The translations under genes and the position numbers were made by a program. Source: Seleniivibrio woodruffii (GTDB taxonomy: Bacteria; Chrysiogenota; Deferribacteres; Deferribacterales; Geovibrionaceae). Taken from it: 64,000 nt of DNA. Location: contig NZ_JAJUIS010000002.1 of assembly GCF_029267515.1 (NCBI RefSeq), positions 216,454-280,453 on the forward strand. The letters run 5' to 3'. The notes below the pieces were generated by a model, which was given only the letters and a program-made list of their open reading frames with translations, did not search any database and had not been told where the DNA came from. Each line of letters starts with the position of its first letter. Position 1 is the first letter of the stretch. Positions 46,147 through 56,121 of this stretch are shown here, one piece after another.

Positions 46147-47971
46147 GCGTCGTTTCCTCTGGTGCGGCTGTCTCTCCGCTGAGTTCTTTCATAAGCGTAT
46201 CTATCTCATGTCCGTCAATAGTCTCTTTTTCAAGAAGAAGTTTCGCTACCCGGTGAAGCAGTTCGGTGTTGTCCTCCAGAATCCTTCTGGCTCTGTTGTA
46301 ACCGTCCATTACAAGTGCTTTAACTTCATCGTCGATTGCAACAGCGGTTGTTTCGCTGTAGTCCTTGGCATGACCTATCTCTTTGCCGAGAAACACCTGC
46401 TCCTCTTTCTTGCCGTATGCCAGAGGTCCCATCTTTTTGCTCATACCCCATGAACAGACCATCTTTCTGGAAATATCGGTTGCTCTTTCGATGTCGTTTC
46501 CTGCGCCTGTGGAGAGCCTGTCAAAAATGACCTCTTCGGCAACACGTCCGCCCATAAGAACCGCCAGCATTCCTTCCATATACTCTTTTGTGTACATGTG
46601 TCTGTCGTCAACAGGGAGCTGAGTGGTAACGCCGAGAGCCATTCCTCTGGGGATGATGCTCACTTTGTGCACAGGATCGGCTTCGGGTATGAATTTGGCA
46701 ACTATGGCGTGTCCCGCCTCATGATATGCCGTATTCTCCTTCTCCTTCTCGCTGATAGCCATGCTTCTGCGTTCTTTACCCATGATAACTTTATCTTTAG
46801 CCTCTTCAAAATCGCTCATCTGAACAGCTTCCTTGTTTTTGCGTGCAGCGATGAGCGCCGCTTCGTTAACAAGGTTGGCAAGGTCGGCTCCGGCGAATCC
46901 GGGCGTTCCCTTTGCGATAACTTCAAGGTCTATTCCCTCATCCATCTTCACTTTTGAAGAGTGGACGTTGAGTATCTCAAGTCTTCCGTGCATGTCGGGT
47001 CTGGGGACGACAACCTGACGGTCGAAACGACCGGGACGAAGAAGCGCGGGGTCGAGAACGTCGGGTCTGTTTGTCGCCGCTATCATGATTACGCCTTCGT
47101 TGGATTCGAAACCGTCCATCTCAACAAGCATCTGGTTAAGTGTCTGTTCCCTTTCATCATGTCCGCCGCCGAGACCTGCGCCTCTGTGACGACCGACAGC
47201 GTCTATCTCATCTACAAAAATGATGCAGGGAGCATTCTTTTTGCCCTGTTCGAAAAGGTCACGGACGCGGGCAGCACCAACACCGACGAACATTTCAACA
47301 AAGTCCGAACCGGAAATAGAGAAGAAAGGAACTCCAGCCTCGCCTGCAACGGCTCTCGCCAGAAGGGTCTTACCTGTTCCGGGAGGACCCACGAGCAGAA
47401 CACCTTTGGGTATCTTACCGCCAAGTTTCTGGAATTTCTGAGGGTCTTTAAGGAAATCAATAATCTCCTCAAGCTCCTCTTTCGCCTCTTCAATGCCTGC
47501 AACGTCTTTGAAAGTAACTTTATGCTGATCCTGCGTAAGCAGTTTCGCCTTCGATTTTCCGAAGCTGAAAGCCTTGCCTCCGGCTCCGCCCTGCATCTGG
47601 CGCATGAAGAATATCCATATACCGATGAGGATTATCATAGGCAGCCATGAAACAAGAACCTGCATATACCATGGGCTTTTGTCAGGCGGCTGGGCTGTTA
47701 TCTCCACCTTATGTTCTCTGAGATTCTTTATAAGGTCAATGTCGTCCGGCGCGTAGGATTCAAACTGCCCGCCGTCAACAAAAGTACCGTCGATTTTGTT
47801 CTGCTTTATGGTTACGGCCTTAACCTTGTTCGCAACCACCTGAGCCATGAACTCAGAGTAGTTTACGTTCTTTTTGACCGCCTGTGTCCCGCTTATCACA
47901 TTGAACAGAAACACCATGATAAAAGCGATAACAAGCCACAAAGCCAGATTCTTGTAAAATCCGTTATTCAT
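46139..47971 (-). CDS. ftsH: ATP-dependent zinc metalloprotease FtsH
   Basis: FtsH degrades misfolded membrane proteins and regulators. The 610-residue protein has two transmembrane helices (about 8-26 and 106-123), an AAA+ module with Walker A GPPGTGKT (195-202), [15 protein letters not shown] and the [22 protein letters not shown], and the zinc motif HEAGH near residue 420. In LPS-bearing bacteria it also tunes LpxC, which would fit the LPS genes in this array. It is 20 bp after hpt. Confidence 0.97.
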   Translation of the reverse strand: MNNGFYKNLALWLVIAFIMVFLFNVISGTQAVKKNVNYSEFMAQVVANKVKAVTIKQNKIDGTFVDGGQFESYAPDDIDLIKNLREHKVEITAQPPDKSPWYMQVLVSWLPMIILIGIWIFFMRQMQGGAGGKAFSFGKSKAKLLTQDQHKVTFKDVAGIEEAKEELEEIIDFLKDPQKFQKLGGKIPKGVLLVGPPGTGKTLLARAVAGEAGVPFFSISGSDFVEMFVGVGAARVRDLFEQGKKNAPCIIFVDEIDAVGRHRGAGLGGGHDEREQTLNQMLVEMDGFESNEGVIMIAATNRPDVLDPALLRPGRFDRQVVVPRPDMHGRLEILNVHSSKVKMDEGIDLEVIAKGTPGFAGADLANLVNEAALIAARKNKEAVQMSDFEEAKDKVIMGKERRSMAISEKEKENTAYHEAGHAIVAKFIPEADPVHKVSIIPRGMALGVTTQLPVDDRHMYTKEYMEGMLAVLMGGRVAEEVIFDRLSTGAGNDIERATDISRKMVCSWGMSKKMGPLAYGKKEEQVFLGKEIGHAKDYSETTAVAIDDEVKALVMDGYNRARRILEDNTELLHRVAKLLLEKETIDGHEIDTLMKELSGETAAPEETTLV

Positions 47972-47991
47972 TAATCACCTTTCTCCAGTCA

Positions 47992-48528
47992 TCAGTCGGT
48001 AAATTCGACTGTGCATATATTTTTTAAATTCCTGTAATATCCGTCGTAATCCAGTCCGTAGCCAACAACGAACCTGTCCGGTATCTCAAACCCTCTGTAG
48101 TCAAGATTTATCTGAGCTTTACGCCTTTCCGGCTTGTCCAGAAGGGCAACCAGCTTCATGGATGCGGGGTTTCGCAGGGAAAGCATATTCGTAAGATATG
48201 ACAAAGTGTTTCCAGTATCCAGTATATCTTCAACTATCAGCACATGTGTATCTTCAAGCGGTCTGTCGAGGTCGAACAGAAGCCTTACGCTGCCAGAGCT
48301 GTCGGTTCCCTGATAGCTGGAAACAGCGAGAAATCCTATCTCGACGTTGGAACCCTCCATTTCTCTGACAAGGTCAGACATAAATATAACTGAACCTTTC
48401 AGAACGCCTACGGCAAGAACGTTTTTATCTGCATAGTCGGCGCTTATCTGCTTTCCAAGCTCTGCGACTCTTTTTTTTATCACTTCTTCACTAAGCATCT
48501 CTTTCAGAACGTGCGGTTTCAAATCCAT
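47992..48528 (-). CDS. hpt: Hypoxanthine phosphoribosyltransferase
   Basis: Hpt salvages hypoxanthine/guanine using PRPP. The 178-residue protein has VLAVGVLKGSVIFMSDLV, the PRPP motif VLIVEDILDTGNTLSYL and the C-terminal VVGYGLDYDGYYRNL. The tilS-hpt-ftsH order is widely conserved across bacteria. It lies 10 bp after tilS. Confidence 0.95.
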   Translation of the reverse strand: MDLKPHVLKEMLSEEVIKKRVAELGKQISADYADKNVLAVGVLKGSVIFMSDLVREMEGSNVEIGFLAVSSYQGTDSSGSVRLLFDLDRPLEDTHVLIVEDILDTGNTLSYLTNMLSLRNPASMKLVALLDKPERRKAQINLDYRGFEIPDRFVVGYGLDYDGYYRNLKNICTVEFTD

Positions 48529-48538
48529 CTCCCCCGTT

Positions 48539-49774
48539 TTATTTCACATAAAGAGCTATACTACCATCATGTGAGATATTTTCAACCCATACGATTACAT
48601 TTTTTTCAAGAATTATTAGTGCGGTATCCCTTGTGTACAGGTCAAGTTTCATGTCGATGAAGACATCTTTGACCTTTTTCATCTTTATTCTGTCGCCGAT
48701 GCGCCTGTTGCGCACCAGAAGTTCGGCATCTTTCCATTTTCCGGAAAACTTCATCCTTTTACCCGTCTGCGGGATAAAAAGAGAGTCTTCTCCGGCAGGT
48801 TTGACAATTTCGAACGGATAAACATTCCTTCCGTGAAAAAGCCTTAAATATTTGTCGCTCTTTTCAAATTTATATCCGTCGGGCATGTCGCCGCGGACGG
48901 AAAATTCGTTATCAAGAATCTTCTGCATCTCCGAAAGGTGCCTGCGTTCGAAACGAAAACATTTTGAACCCATTCTGTGCAGGATATACTCCTGCTCAAG
49001 CTCGGAAAGATTGTTAAAAAAATCCGTTTCAACGGCCAGAACACCGTTTTCACAGGTTTCAATCATTGGTTCAAATTTTTCAGACAAGTAATTGTCAAAA
49101 CGCAGATTATCTCTCATCAGAGAAACAATATTATCTTCGTAGCCTTTTCGGAACTCCGCCAGCTTCGCCGTAATGTTTTTACGGATGAAATTGCGGAGAT
49201 ACTTTTCATCATTATTGGTCTCATCAATGACATACGCAATGCCATATTTGTTCAGGTATTCGTAAATTTCTTCAGAAGAGATATCAAGCATCAGCCTGCG
49301 CAGTATACCGTCCTGTTCACTTATCCCTTTCAAAGAGAATGCCGAAGCCCCCTGCACTGCCTGTATGAAGAAAGTCTCCACAAGGTCGTCTTTTGTGTGT
49401 GCCGTAAGTATCAGATCCGAACCGGATTTTTGTGCCGCCTCGTGCAGTGCCCTGTATCGTATTACTCTTGCGCCGTGTTCAAAGCTCATTTTTTTAACGG
49501 CGCAATATCGCGGAACATCACATCTGTAGGAAGTGAACGGAATTGACAGCTTGTCGCAGTAATCCGAGCAGAATTTTTCATCCCACCACGCGGTTTTTCT
49601 GTACATATGATTGACATGACACGCGGCGATCTGATAACTCTTTATCCCTTCATTCTTTTTCAGAAAATGCAGCAGAGACACGGAATCTTTGCCGCCGGAG
49701 AGAGCCACCAGCAGTTTTTTACCGTTCAGTTCACCAAGTCTTGCGGACAGCTTTTTCTCAAACGATAAAATCAT
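48539..49774 (-). CDS. tilS: tRNA(Ile)-lysidine synthase
   Basis: TilS makes lysidine at C34 of tRNA-Ile2 so that AUA is read as isoleucine. The 411-residue protein has the PP-loop SGGKDS (26-31), LTAHTKDDLVETFFIQ, and the later RRLMLDISSEEIYEYL segment. A C-terminal domain (KRMKFSGKWKDAELLVRNRR) completes it. The ATG at 49774 overlaps the pgi stop by 17 bp and has only a weak site; a longer reading back into pgi adds non-homologous residues. Confidence 0.92.
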   Translation of the reverse strand: MILSFEKKLSARLGELNGKKLLVALSGGKDSVSLLHFLKKNEGIKSYQIAACHVNHMYRKTAWWDEKFCSDYCDKLSIPFTSYRCDVPRYCAVKKMSFEHGARVIRYRALHEAAQKSGSDLILTAHTKDDLVETFFIQAVQGASAFSLKGISEQDGILRRLMLDISSEEIYEYLNKYGIAYVIDETNNDEKYLRNFIRKNITAKLAEFRKGYEDNIVSLMRDNLRFDNYLSEKFEPMIETCENGVLAVETDFFNNLSELEQEYILHRMGSKCFRFERRHLSEMQKILDNEFSVRGDMPDGYKFEKSDKYLRLFHGRNVYPFEIVKPAGEDSLFIPQTGKRMKFSGKWKDAELLVRNRRIGDRIKMKKVKDVFIDMKLDLYTRDTALIILEKNVIVWVENISHDGSIALYVK

Positions 49775-51116
49775 CCTGTTTTTTGTATATCTCCGTGAAT
49801 TTGGCTTTGGTAGCATCATATCCATTTCTGCCGAGAAGCGCATATGCGTAGTCTTTGCCCTCTTCCACACCCGGCTGGTCAAAAGGGTCTATATCGCAGG
49901 CAAGACCGATTACGGGCACAATATACTGCCATATCATAAACAGTGCGCCGATGGTAAATTCGTCAACTATATCAAGGGATATCTTAACAGATGGCTTTCC
50001 GGAATTTTTCAGGGCGGCTTCTGTGCCCATAAGCTCAATATTGCACAGCCTGCCCATACCATGTCCGTTCAGATAATCGTATGCCTCGTATGGAGAGGTT
50101 ATCTTCCTGTCCTTGTCGTGGTTCAGAACCTCTATGAAGGTGAATACTTTATCGTTAGGTCCCTCTTTATAAAGCTGAACCTGAGAGTGCTGGTCAATGG
50201 TTCCTGTTGCCCGCACAGGGGTTGTGCCGAAAACAGTATCTTTTCCGTCTATTGTCCTGTTTTTACCGAGACTCTCTCCCCATAGCTGGCAGTACCAGTC
50301 GGCAAAGGATATCAGACGGGATGAATAAGGCATCATGACATTAATATTTTTACCTTTATCCATGAAATACATATAGATAGCAGACAGAGTTAGAATCTGT
50401 TCATAGTTGTCCTTGTTGACGGATTTTGCGCCTTCCAGGAGCTTTTCTATATCAAGTCCGACTATTGCCGCAGGAACAAGCCCCACGGGTGAAAGCACGC
50501 TGAAACGCCCTCCGACGTTCGGCTGAACATCGAAAGATACGAAACCTTTATCGTTTGTCATTGCGCGCAGTGCGCCCTTTTCAGGGTCGGTGATAGCGCA
50601 TATCTGTTTTTTAGGATTTTTAACTTTGGAAGTGAGCCATTCATAAATGATTCCAAAATTTGCCGCTGTTTCAACAGTACTGCCGGATTTCGTTATGATA
50701 CAAACGAAAGTATCCTCCGGCTGGCACTCGGAGAGTATAGAGCTTATTTTACTGGGGTCAACATTGTCCGCAACCCATACACGGGGGAAACAGCCGCGCT
50801 CCGCAAACGAACGGGCATTATAACCGAACGGCAGCATAGCGTTGCATACGGTTTCAACACCGAGGGAACTGCCGCCTATACCGACGACGATAAGATCGTT
50901 GAACTTGCCGCTTATCTCTTTAGCGAATTTTTTAATGGGTGCGAGGTTCTGTTCAGGAAGTCCGATGAATCCTGCCTGACCGTCGTCGAACATCCGCAGC
51001 AGACGTGAAAGCCCAAGTTTCGCCTTCTCTTTGTACTCTTCGAGTTTTTCCTCGCTGAGTCCGTCCGCAACAAACTTGTCCATGACGTAGTTATAATCGA
51101 CTTTAATCCGTTTCAT
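49758..51116 (-). CDS. pgi: Glucose-6-phosphate isomerase
   Basis: Pgi interconverts glucose 6-phosphate and fructose 6-phosphate and here may supply glucosamine synthesis. The 452-residue protein has VVGIGGSSLGVETV, CIITKSGSTVETAANFGI, QLWGESLGKN and TPVRATGTIDQHSQVQL. ATG at 51116 follows GGAGG, and the 14-bp overlap with dinG implies coupling; an upstream in-frame ATG lies inside dinG without support. Confidence 0.94.
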   Translation of the reverse strand: MKRIKVDYNYVMDKFVADGLSEEKLEEYKEKAKLGLSRLLRMFDDGQAGFIGLPEQNLAPIKKFAKEISGKFNDLIVVGIGGSSLGVETVCNAMLPFGYNARSFAERGCFPRVWVADNVDPSKISSILSECQPEDTFVCIITKSGSTVETAANFGIIYEWLTSKVKNPKKQICAITDPEKGALRAMTNDKGFVSFDVQPNVGGRFSVLSPVGLVPAAIVGLDIEKLLEGAKSVNKDNYEQILTLSAIYMYFMDKGKNINVMMPYSSRLISFADWYCQLWGESLGKNRTIDGKDTVFGTTPVRATGTIDQHSQVQLYKEGPNDKVFTFIEVLNHDKDRKITSPYEAYDYLNGHGMGRLCNIELMGTEAALKNSGKPSVKISLDIVDEFTIGALFMIWQYIVPVIGLACDIDPFDQPGVEEGKDYAYALLGRNGYDATKAKFTEIYKKQDDFIV

Positions 51117-52878
51117 CAGTAACCTCCAGAAAACGAACCGCATCATCAATGGAATCTATCTTAGGTACATTACTTAACACATCGCGGAAATACTTTCCAT
51201 AATTTTTGGTTTCAATCCTGCTGTCCAGAACAGCCCACACGCCGTGGTCATCTTCGTGGCGCAGAAGTCTTCCGACCGCCTGACGATAGTATATCACAGC
51301 CCGCGGCAAAAAATAGTCTTTAAAAGGTTCAAGACCTTTATTTTTCAGAGAAGCCGCCCTCTCTTTCAATACTATATCCTCAAAATATTCGAACGGAAGT
51401 TTGTCAAGAACGACAAAAGATATGCCTGTATGTGCAAAATCCATGCCCTCGCGGAATACGGCACAGCCGACAAAGAACGCATCAACAAATCCTTCCGTAT
51501 CGCTTATGTCTATCTCGTTCTGAGCGAATACCCTCTCGGGTATGATGGTTTTCAGCAGCTTTGCAACCCTGTTCATTCGGGAAACGCTGTTGCATATGAC
51601 CAGTACCGAACCTTTGGCTTTAAGCGCCAGTTCCTCATAGAAAGCATCATCGCAGTCCCTGACCAGCAGCCTGCCCTGTTCGCTCATGTTGAAAACAGGT
51701 TCAAGACTTTTCGTCTCAACTTCGTCGTGCGAATATCCGGTTTCATTAAGGAAATACTCGAAACTGCCTTTAACGGACAGAGTGGCACTCACAAACACCG
51801 GAGATATGCACGAATTTTTCAGACCTTCGCGCAGTTTCTCGGATGCGTCGAACGGAATATACTGAAGTATTATATCGCCACGCTCCGTTTCAGCAAAACG
51901 CACGCCCTCACTGTCACCCATTACGCTTTCCGCCTTGTCGTTGAGGCGTTTGCTTATCTGTTTGAGATCGTCAACATCCTTTTCACCGATGGCTTTGTTG
52001 GCAAACTCTATGTACCCCAGAAGCCTTTCCTTTATCTCAGAGGTATAACGCCGCTCCGTTATGTCCTCCAGAAGCCCGGAAAGCATTCCTGCGGTTATTT
52101 CTATCTCACGCGGATCAAATACAGGTCGGTTCTCGTTCATAACACGCAGAAAGCTGCGCAGCGAAAGTTCCGTTCCGGCAAATCTGGGGAATATATCAGG
52201 TATGGAGTGAGCCTCATCCATTATTATATGGTCGGCAAAATCGAAGATGCTGGCGTGTTCGCTCTCTGCTTTCAGCGCAAAATCGCTCATCAACAGGTAA
52301 TGGTTGGTTATGACTATATCCGCGTCATTGGCATTCTGCTTTGCGCGGTAGAATGAACAGATATCGTAAAATTCGCATTTGGACGCTGTACACATCCATG
52401 AATCGGTTGTCATGTTCTCGATCTCCGCCATATTGAACAGCCCCACAGGCATCTCTATAATCTCCTGTCTGGCAACGGATTCATACCACTCCAAAACCTT
52501 TTCGTACCGCCCCGGATGAGGGTATATCAGCTTAAAGAAGCGCAGGTGACAGAAATAATTCTTTCTGCCCTTTAGGACGGCAACATACTTGTCGTTTCCA
52601 AAAATCCTTCTGGCAGTGTTGATATCCTTACCGGCGATCTGGGACATAAGCTGTTTTGTTTTTGTGGAGATTATGGTGCGGCGGTTAAGATCGAAAGCGG
52701 GAACAAGATATGCCATAGTCTTTCCGGAACCTGTGGGTGCTTCCAGAACAGCCGGAACACGGTTTTCCATTGACGCGTATATAAATTCAGAGGCGTCTAT
52801 CTGCGCCTGCCTTTTCCTATATCTGGGCAGAACTTTTTCAAGCTCCCCGCCCTCTTCAAAATAGTGTTTAACCGACAT
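51103..52878 (-). CDS. dinG: DinG/XPD-like ATP-dependent DNA helicase
   Basis: The 591-residue protein has Walker A APTGSGKT (47-54), the iron-sulfur Cys set (C near 110 in YFCHLRFF and CTASKCEFYDIC near 157-168), the DEAH box IIMDEAHSIPD, and the C-terminal motif VGRLLRHEDDHGVW. This is the XPD/DinG superfamily 2 iron-sulfur helicase. It begins 7 nt after a good -10 with no Shine-Dalgarno, a leaderless candidate. It is the first gene of the 37-kb array. Confidence 0.88.
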   Translation of the reverse strand: MSVKHYFEEGGELEKVLPRYRKRQAQIDASEFIYASMENRVPAVLEAPTGSGKTMAYLVPAFDLNRRTIISTKTKQLMSQIAGKDINTARRIFGNDKYVAVLKGRKNYFCHLRFFKLIYPHPGRYEKVLEWYESVARQEIIEMPVGLFNMAEIENMTTDSWMCTASKCEFYDICSFYRAKQNANDADIVITNHYLLMSDFALKAESEHASIFDFADHIIMDEAHSIPDIFPRFAGTELSLRSFLRVMNENRPVFDPREIEITAGMLSGLLEDITERRYTSEIKERLLGYIEFANKAIGEKDVDDLKQISKRLNDKAESVMGDSEGVRFAETERGDIILQYIPFDASEKLREGLKNSCISPVFVSATLSVKGSFEYFLNETGYSHDEVETKSLEPVFNMSEQGRLLVRDCDDAFYEELALKAKGSVLVICNSVSRMNRVAKLLKTIIPERVFAQNEIDISDTEGFVDAFFVGCAVFREGMDFAHTGISFVVLDKLPFEYFEDIVLKERAASLKNKGLEPFKDYFLPRAVIYYRQAVGRLLRHEDDHGVWAVLDSRIETKNYGKYFRDVLSNVPKIDSIDDAVRFLEVTDETD

Positions 52879-52884
52879 TAAAAC

Positions 52885-52913
52885 AGAATACTTGAATTAA
52901 TCAGTCGGTTCAA
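52885..52913 (-). promoter_or_regulatory. Promoter of dinG and the large minus-strand array
   Basis: On the minus strand TTGAAC (52908-52913) is followed after 17 bp by TATTCT (52885-52890). The expected start at about 52878 is the A of the dinG ATG. The element overlaps the divergent htrA promoter, so the two are tightly packed and may compete. Confidence 0.55.
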
Positions 52914-52920
52914 ATATATT
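52892..52920 (+). promoter_or_regulatory. Promoter of the HtrA-like lipoprotein gene
   Basis: TTGAAT (52892-52897) is followed after 17 bp by TATATT (52915-52920), giving a leader of about 25 nt that contains AAGGG 6 nt before the ATG at 52953. It overlaps the divergent dinG promoter almost entirely. Confidence 0.55.
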
Positions 52921-52952
52921 CTTAAAATAATTGAAAAAATGAAGGGCTTCGC

Positions 52953-54296
52953 ATGAAAAAAATATTTCTGTTTCTTGCAATGATTCTTATGATTTTCGGC
53001 TGCGGAGAGGAAAAAAAGCAGAATAAGCCGTCACAGCAGAATCAGACACCTCCGCAGGCGGAAGCTCCGGCACAGCCTAAAGCGGGCAGCAACAGATATT
53101 CACCGGTCGTAGACGCAGTCAAAAAAATTGAAAACTCTGTCGTGAACATCAGGACTGAAAAACTCGTCCGCACCTCCGTCGGACCTTTCGGACGCGAAAC
53201 AATCCACGGCGAAAACTATATGAATGATTTCTTCGGCTACGACAGAACATACAAAACCCAAAGCCTGGGATCCGGCTTTATAGTCCGAACCGACGGCACG
53301 ATAATAACCAACTATCACGTCATCGAATCCGCTACTAAAATATATGTAATAACCACCGACAACAAAAGCTATGAAGCTCGCCTTGTGGGCGGGGACAAAA
53401 TTCTGGATATAGCTGTGCTGAAAATAATCTCCGGAGGCAAGTTTCCGGCTGTGAAAATAGGCAACAGCGACGGCGCCATGCTTGGCGAAACGGTCATAGC
53501 CATGGGCAACCCATACGGACTTAACAGCTCAATCACAACCGGCGTGGTCAGCTCAGTTAAAAGGATTATAAACATAGGTAACGGATATTCACTTTACATA
53601 CAGACAGATGCACTTATCAACCCCGGCAACTCCGGAGGACCTCTAATTAACCTTGACGGAGAGGTAATAGGTATAAACTCCGCAGTTGTTCAGGAGGCAC
53701 AGGGAATAGGTTTCTCCATTCCGATAAACACTGCAATACGCATATTACCGGAAATCCTTAAAACAGGAAAAGTAACTGCCGGATATATGGGATTTTCAGC
53801 AAGAGAGCTGAAAGATAAAGACGGTATAAGCCTTGTTGTGACGCGGGTTGAAAAGGCTTCCAACGCTGAAAAAATAGGTATGCGGACAGGCGACAGGATC
53901 CTTCAGGTCAACGGACTTCCGGTGTCCTCCATTCTCGCAATGAGCAACATGCTCAGAAGCTATCCACCGTCTTCTGTCGTTCAGGTCGTTGTTCAGCGCG
54001 GTTCGAAAACATTCAAAGGACAGATACTTCTGACTGAATATCCTGATAACTACGGCATTTCCGTACTCCGCAATACATACGGGCTGACTTTCACACCGAA
54101 AGACGACTATCTTGTAATATCATCCACAGGGATATCCGAAACCGTTCAGGAGGGCGACGTTCTCGTTGCAATGAATGACACGGAGATAAAGGACATCAAC
54201 CATCTGAACAGCTACATAATGGACAACATGGGCACAGAGATAATGATGACTCTATACCGCTACGGACAGCTTTTCAGGGTGAAATTTCAACTTTAG
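52953..54296 (+). CDS. HtrA/DegP-type serine protease with PDZ domain, lipoprotein
   Basis: The 447-residue protein has a lipoprotein signal with lipobox IFGC (C17), a Pro/Gln-rich linker to about residue 50, a trypsin-like domain with catalytic His122 (TNYHVIES), Asp152 (LDIAVLK) and Ser227 (NPGNSGGPLI), and a PDZ domain from about 280. A second, weaker PDZ-like region seems to follow near 360-447. Family members degrade misfolded envelope proteins. The lipid anchor sets it apart from soluble DegP. It has its own promoter and stands alone on the plus strand. Confidence 0.9.
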   Translation: MKKIFLFLAMILMIFGCGEEKKQNKPSQQNQTPPQAEAPAQPKAGSNRYSPVVDAVKKIENSVVNIRTEKLVRTSVGPFGRETIHGENYMNDFFGYDRTYKTQSLGSGFIVRTDGTIITNYHVIESATKIYVITTDNKSYEARLVGGDKILDIAVLKIISGGKFPAVKIGNSDGAMLGETVIAMGNPYGLNSSITTGVVSSVKRIINIGNGYSLYIQTDALINPGNSGGPLINLDGEVIGINSAVVQEAQGIGFSIPINTAIRILPEILKTGKVTAGYMGFSARELKDKDGISLVVTRVEKASNAEKIGMRTGDRILQVNGLPVSSILAMSNMLRSYPPSSVVQVVVQRGSKTFKGQILLTEYPDNYGISVLRNTYGLTFTPKDDYLVISSTGISETVQEGDVLVAMNDTEIKDINHLNSYIMDNMGTEIMMTLYRYGQLFRVKFQL

Positions 54297-54304
54297 GCGT
54301 ATTT

Positions 54305-54346
54305 TTGACATAGCTCAATTTATTCGGGACAAAAATGCTCTATTGT
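54305..54346 (+). promoter_or_regulatory. HcpR/FNR-type site and promoter of hcp
   Basis: TTGAC-ATAG-CTCAA (54305-54318) matches 9 of the 10 defined bases of the HcpR consensus TTGACnnnnGTCAA. A -10-like TATTGT lies at 54341-54346 with predicted start near 54353, so the site is centred about 41.5 bases upstream of the start, the class II activator position. HcpR is a CRP/FNR-family regulator of hcp in anaerobes. The regulator gene itself is not in the window. Confidence 0.6.
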
Positions 54347-54382
54347 CTTCCCATGAGCAACAACATCAGGAGGACAACAACT

Positions 54383-56002
54383 ATGAGTATGTTCTGTTTT
54401 CAATGTCAGGAAGCAGCAAAAGGTACAGGCTGCACAGTAAAAGGGGTCTGCGGAAAAACAGACTCATGTGCGGCTCTTCAGGACGCACTGGTCTATACAC
54501 TTAAAGGCATCTCCCTTTATGCCGAAAACACAAACGCCGATAAAAAATACGGACGTTTTGTAGCACAGGCGCTTTTCGCCACAATCACAAACGCAAACTT
54601 CGACGATGCACGCATCTATGAACTCATCCTTGAAGGCGTTAAACTCCGCAACGAGCTGAAAGCTATCTCCGGCGCAAACATCACTTGCGACTGCGCAAAC
54701 TGGATTCCCGCAAACATGGCTGACGCCATCGCAAAAGGCAACTCCTTCGGTGTTCTTTCACAGGAAAACGAAGACATCCGCTCACTGCGCGAACTCCTTA
54801 TCTACGGTCTTAAAGGCGTTGCGGCATACGCCGACCACGCATACGTTCTCGGTTTCGAGGACACAGCCATCTATGAGCACATGTTCAAGGCTCTTGCAGG
54901 CACAACAAAAGACCTTTCCGTTGACGAGCTTATCGGTCTTATCATGAAAACAGGCGAAATAGCCGTTACGACCATGGCTCTGCTTGACAAAGCCAATACT
55001 TCAACATACGGCAATCCCGAAGTTACAGAGGTTAACATCGGTGTCGGCGGCAAACCCGGCATCCTTATCTCCGGTCACGACCTGAGAGACCTTAAAGACC
55101 TTCTGGAGCAGACAAAAGGTACAGGCGTTGACGTTTATACCCACAGCGAAATGCTCCCCGCTCACTACTACCCTGAGTTCAAAAAATATGACAACTTCGT
55201 GGGCAACTACGGAAACGCATGGTGGAAACAGGATAAGGAATTTGAATCTTTCAACGGACCCATCCTTATGACCACAAACTGTATCGTGCCCGTAAGAGAT
55301 TCCTATAAAAACAGAATGTTCACAACAGGCATGGCTGGTTATCCCGGTCTTAAACATATCGCCGACAGAAAAGACGGCGGTCAGAAAGACTTCAGCGAAA
55401 TAATCGCACTGGCAAAAACTTGCCCCGCTCCCACTCAGATTGAAGAGGGCAAAATCGTCGGCGGTTTCGCACACGCACAGGTAATGGCAGTTGCAGACAA
55501 GGTTGTTGAAGCTGTTAAAGCAGGCGCAATCAAGAGATTCGTAGTTATGGCCGGCTGCGACGGTCGCCATAAGGAAAGAAACTACTTCACAGAAGTTGCT
55601 GAAAATCTGCCTCAGGACGCAGTCATCCTTACTGCGGGCTGCGCTAAATACCGTTACAACAAACTGAACCTCGGCGACATAGGCGGTATACCCAGAGTGC
55701 TCGACGCAGGTCAGTGCAACGACAGCTACTCTCTGGCGGTTATCGCACTTAAACTGAAAGAGGTATTCGGACTGGACGACATAAACAAACTTCCTCTTTC
55801 ATTCGACATAGCATGGTATGAGCAGAAGGCCGTTGCGGTGCTCCTCGCACTGCTCTTCCTCGGTGTGAAAGGCGTACGCCTCGGACCGACCCTTCCCGCT
55901 TTCCTTTCTCCCAACGTGGCGAAAGTGCTTGTGGAAAACTTCGACATAAAGCCCATCGGTGATGTGGCCGGCGACGTCGAAAAAATAATGATTGGCGCTT
56001 AA
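54383..56002 (+). CDS. hcp: Hydroxylamine reductase / hybrid-cluster protein
   Basis: Hcp reduces hydroxylamine and acts as NO reductase under nitrosative stress in anaerobes. The 539-residue protein has the N-terminal cluster motif [13 protein letters not shown] and [11 protein letters not shown], and hybrid-cluster ligands in [48 protein letters not shown] and [14 protein letters not shown] at 54383 follows AGGAGG at 9 nt. It follows an HcpR-like promoter and ends in a clear terminator, so it is a single-gene unit. Confidence 0.97.
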   Translation: MSMFCFQCQEAAKGTGCTVKGVCGKTDSCAALQDALVYTLKGISLYAENTNADKKYGRFVAQALFATITNANFDDARIYELILEGVKLRNELKAISGANITCDCANWIPANMADAIAKGNSFGVLSQENEDIRSLRELLIYGLKGVAAYADHAYVLGFEDTAIYEHMFKALAGTTKDLSVDELIGLIMKTGEIAVTTMALLDKANTSTYGNPEVTEVNIGVGGKPGILISGHDLRDLKDLLEQTKGTGVDVYTHSEMLPAHYYPEFKKYDNFVGNYGNAWWKQDKEFESFNGPILMTTNCIVPVRDSYKNRMFTTGMAGYPGLKHIADRKDGGQKDFSEIIALAKTCPAPTQIEEGKIVGGFAHAQVMAVADKVVEAVKAGAIKRFVVMAGCDGRHKERNYFTEVAENLPQDAVILTAGCAKYRYNKLNLGDIGGIPRVLDAGQCNDSYSLAVIALKLKEVFGLDDINKLPLSFDIAWYEQKAVAVLLALLFLGVKGVRLGPTLPAFLSPNVAKVLVENFDIKPIGDVAGDVEKIMIGA

Positions 56003-56013
56003 CTGACTATTTC

Positions 56014-56040
56014 AAGCCCCGCTTCTAAGGCGGGGCTTTT
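56014..56040 (+). terminator. Rho-independent terminator of hcp
   Basis: A 9-bp perfect stem (AAGCCCCGC and GCGGGGCTT) with a 7-nt loop ends in TTTT, 11 bp after the hcp stop. It is strong and clear. Confidence 0.85.
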
Positions 56041-56083
56041 CCATTTCAATTCCCCTTTTCCGGCATAATATCTATCCATTCAA

Positions 56084-56100
56084 ATGATATTGTACATCAT
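56084..56100. promoter_or_regulatory. 17-bp near-palindrome upstream of lipoprotein gene
   Basis: ATGATAT-TGT-ACATCAT has 7-bp arms with one mismatch. It stands 21 bp before the ATG at 56122 and 5 bp before the A/T-rich stretch that probably holds the -10. It looks like a regulator-binding site, but the protein cannot be named. Confidence 0.4.
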
Positions 56101-56121
56101 ATTATTTTATATGGAGTACAT

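Noticed and set aside
54335..56002. Longer hcp start at 54335
   Set aside because: The AGGAGG site supports ATG at 54383, and the extra residues lie within the promoter region.
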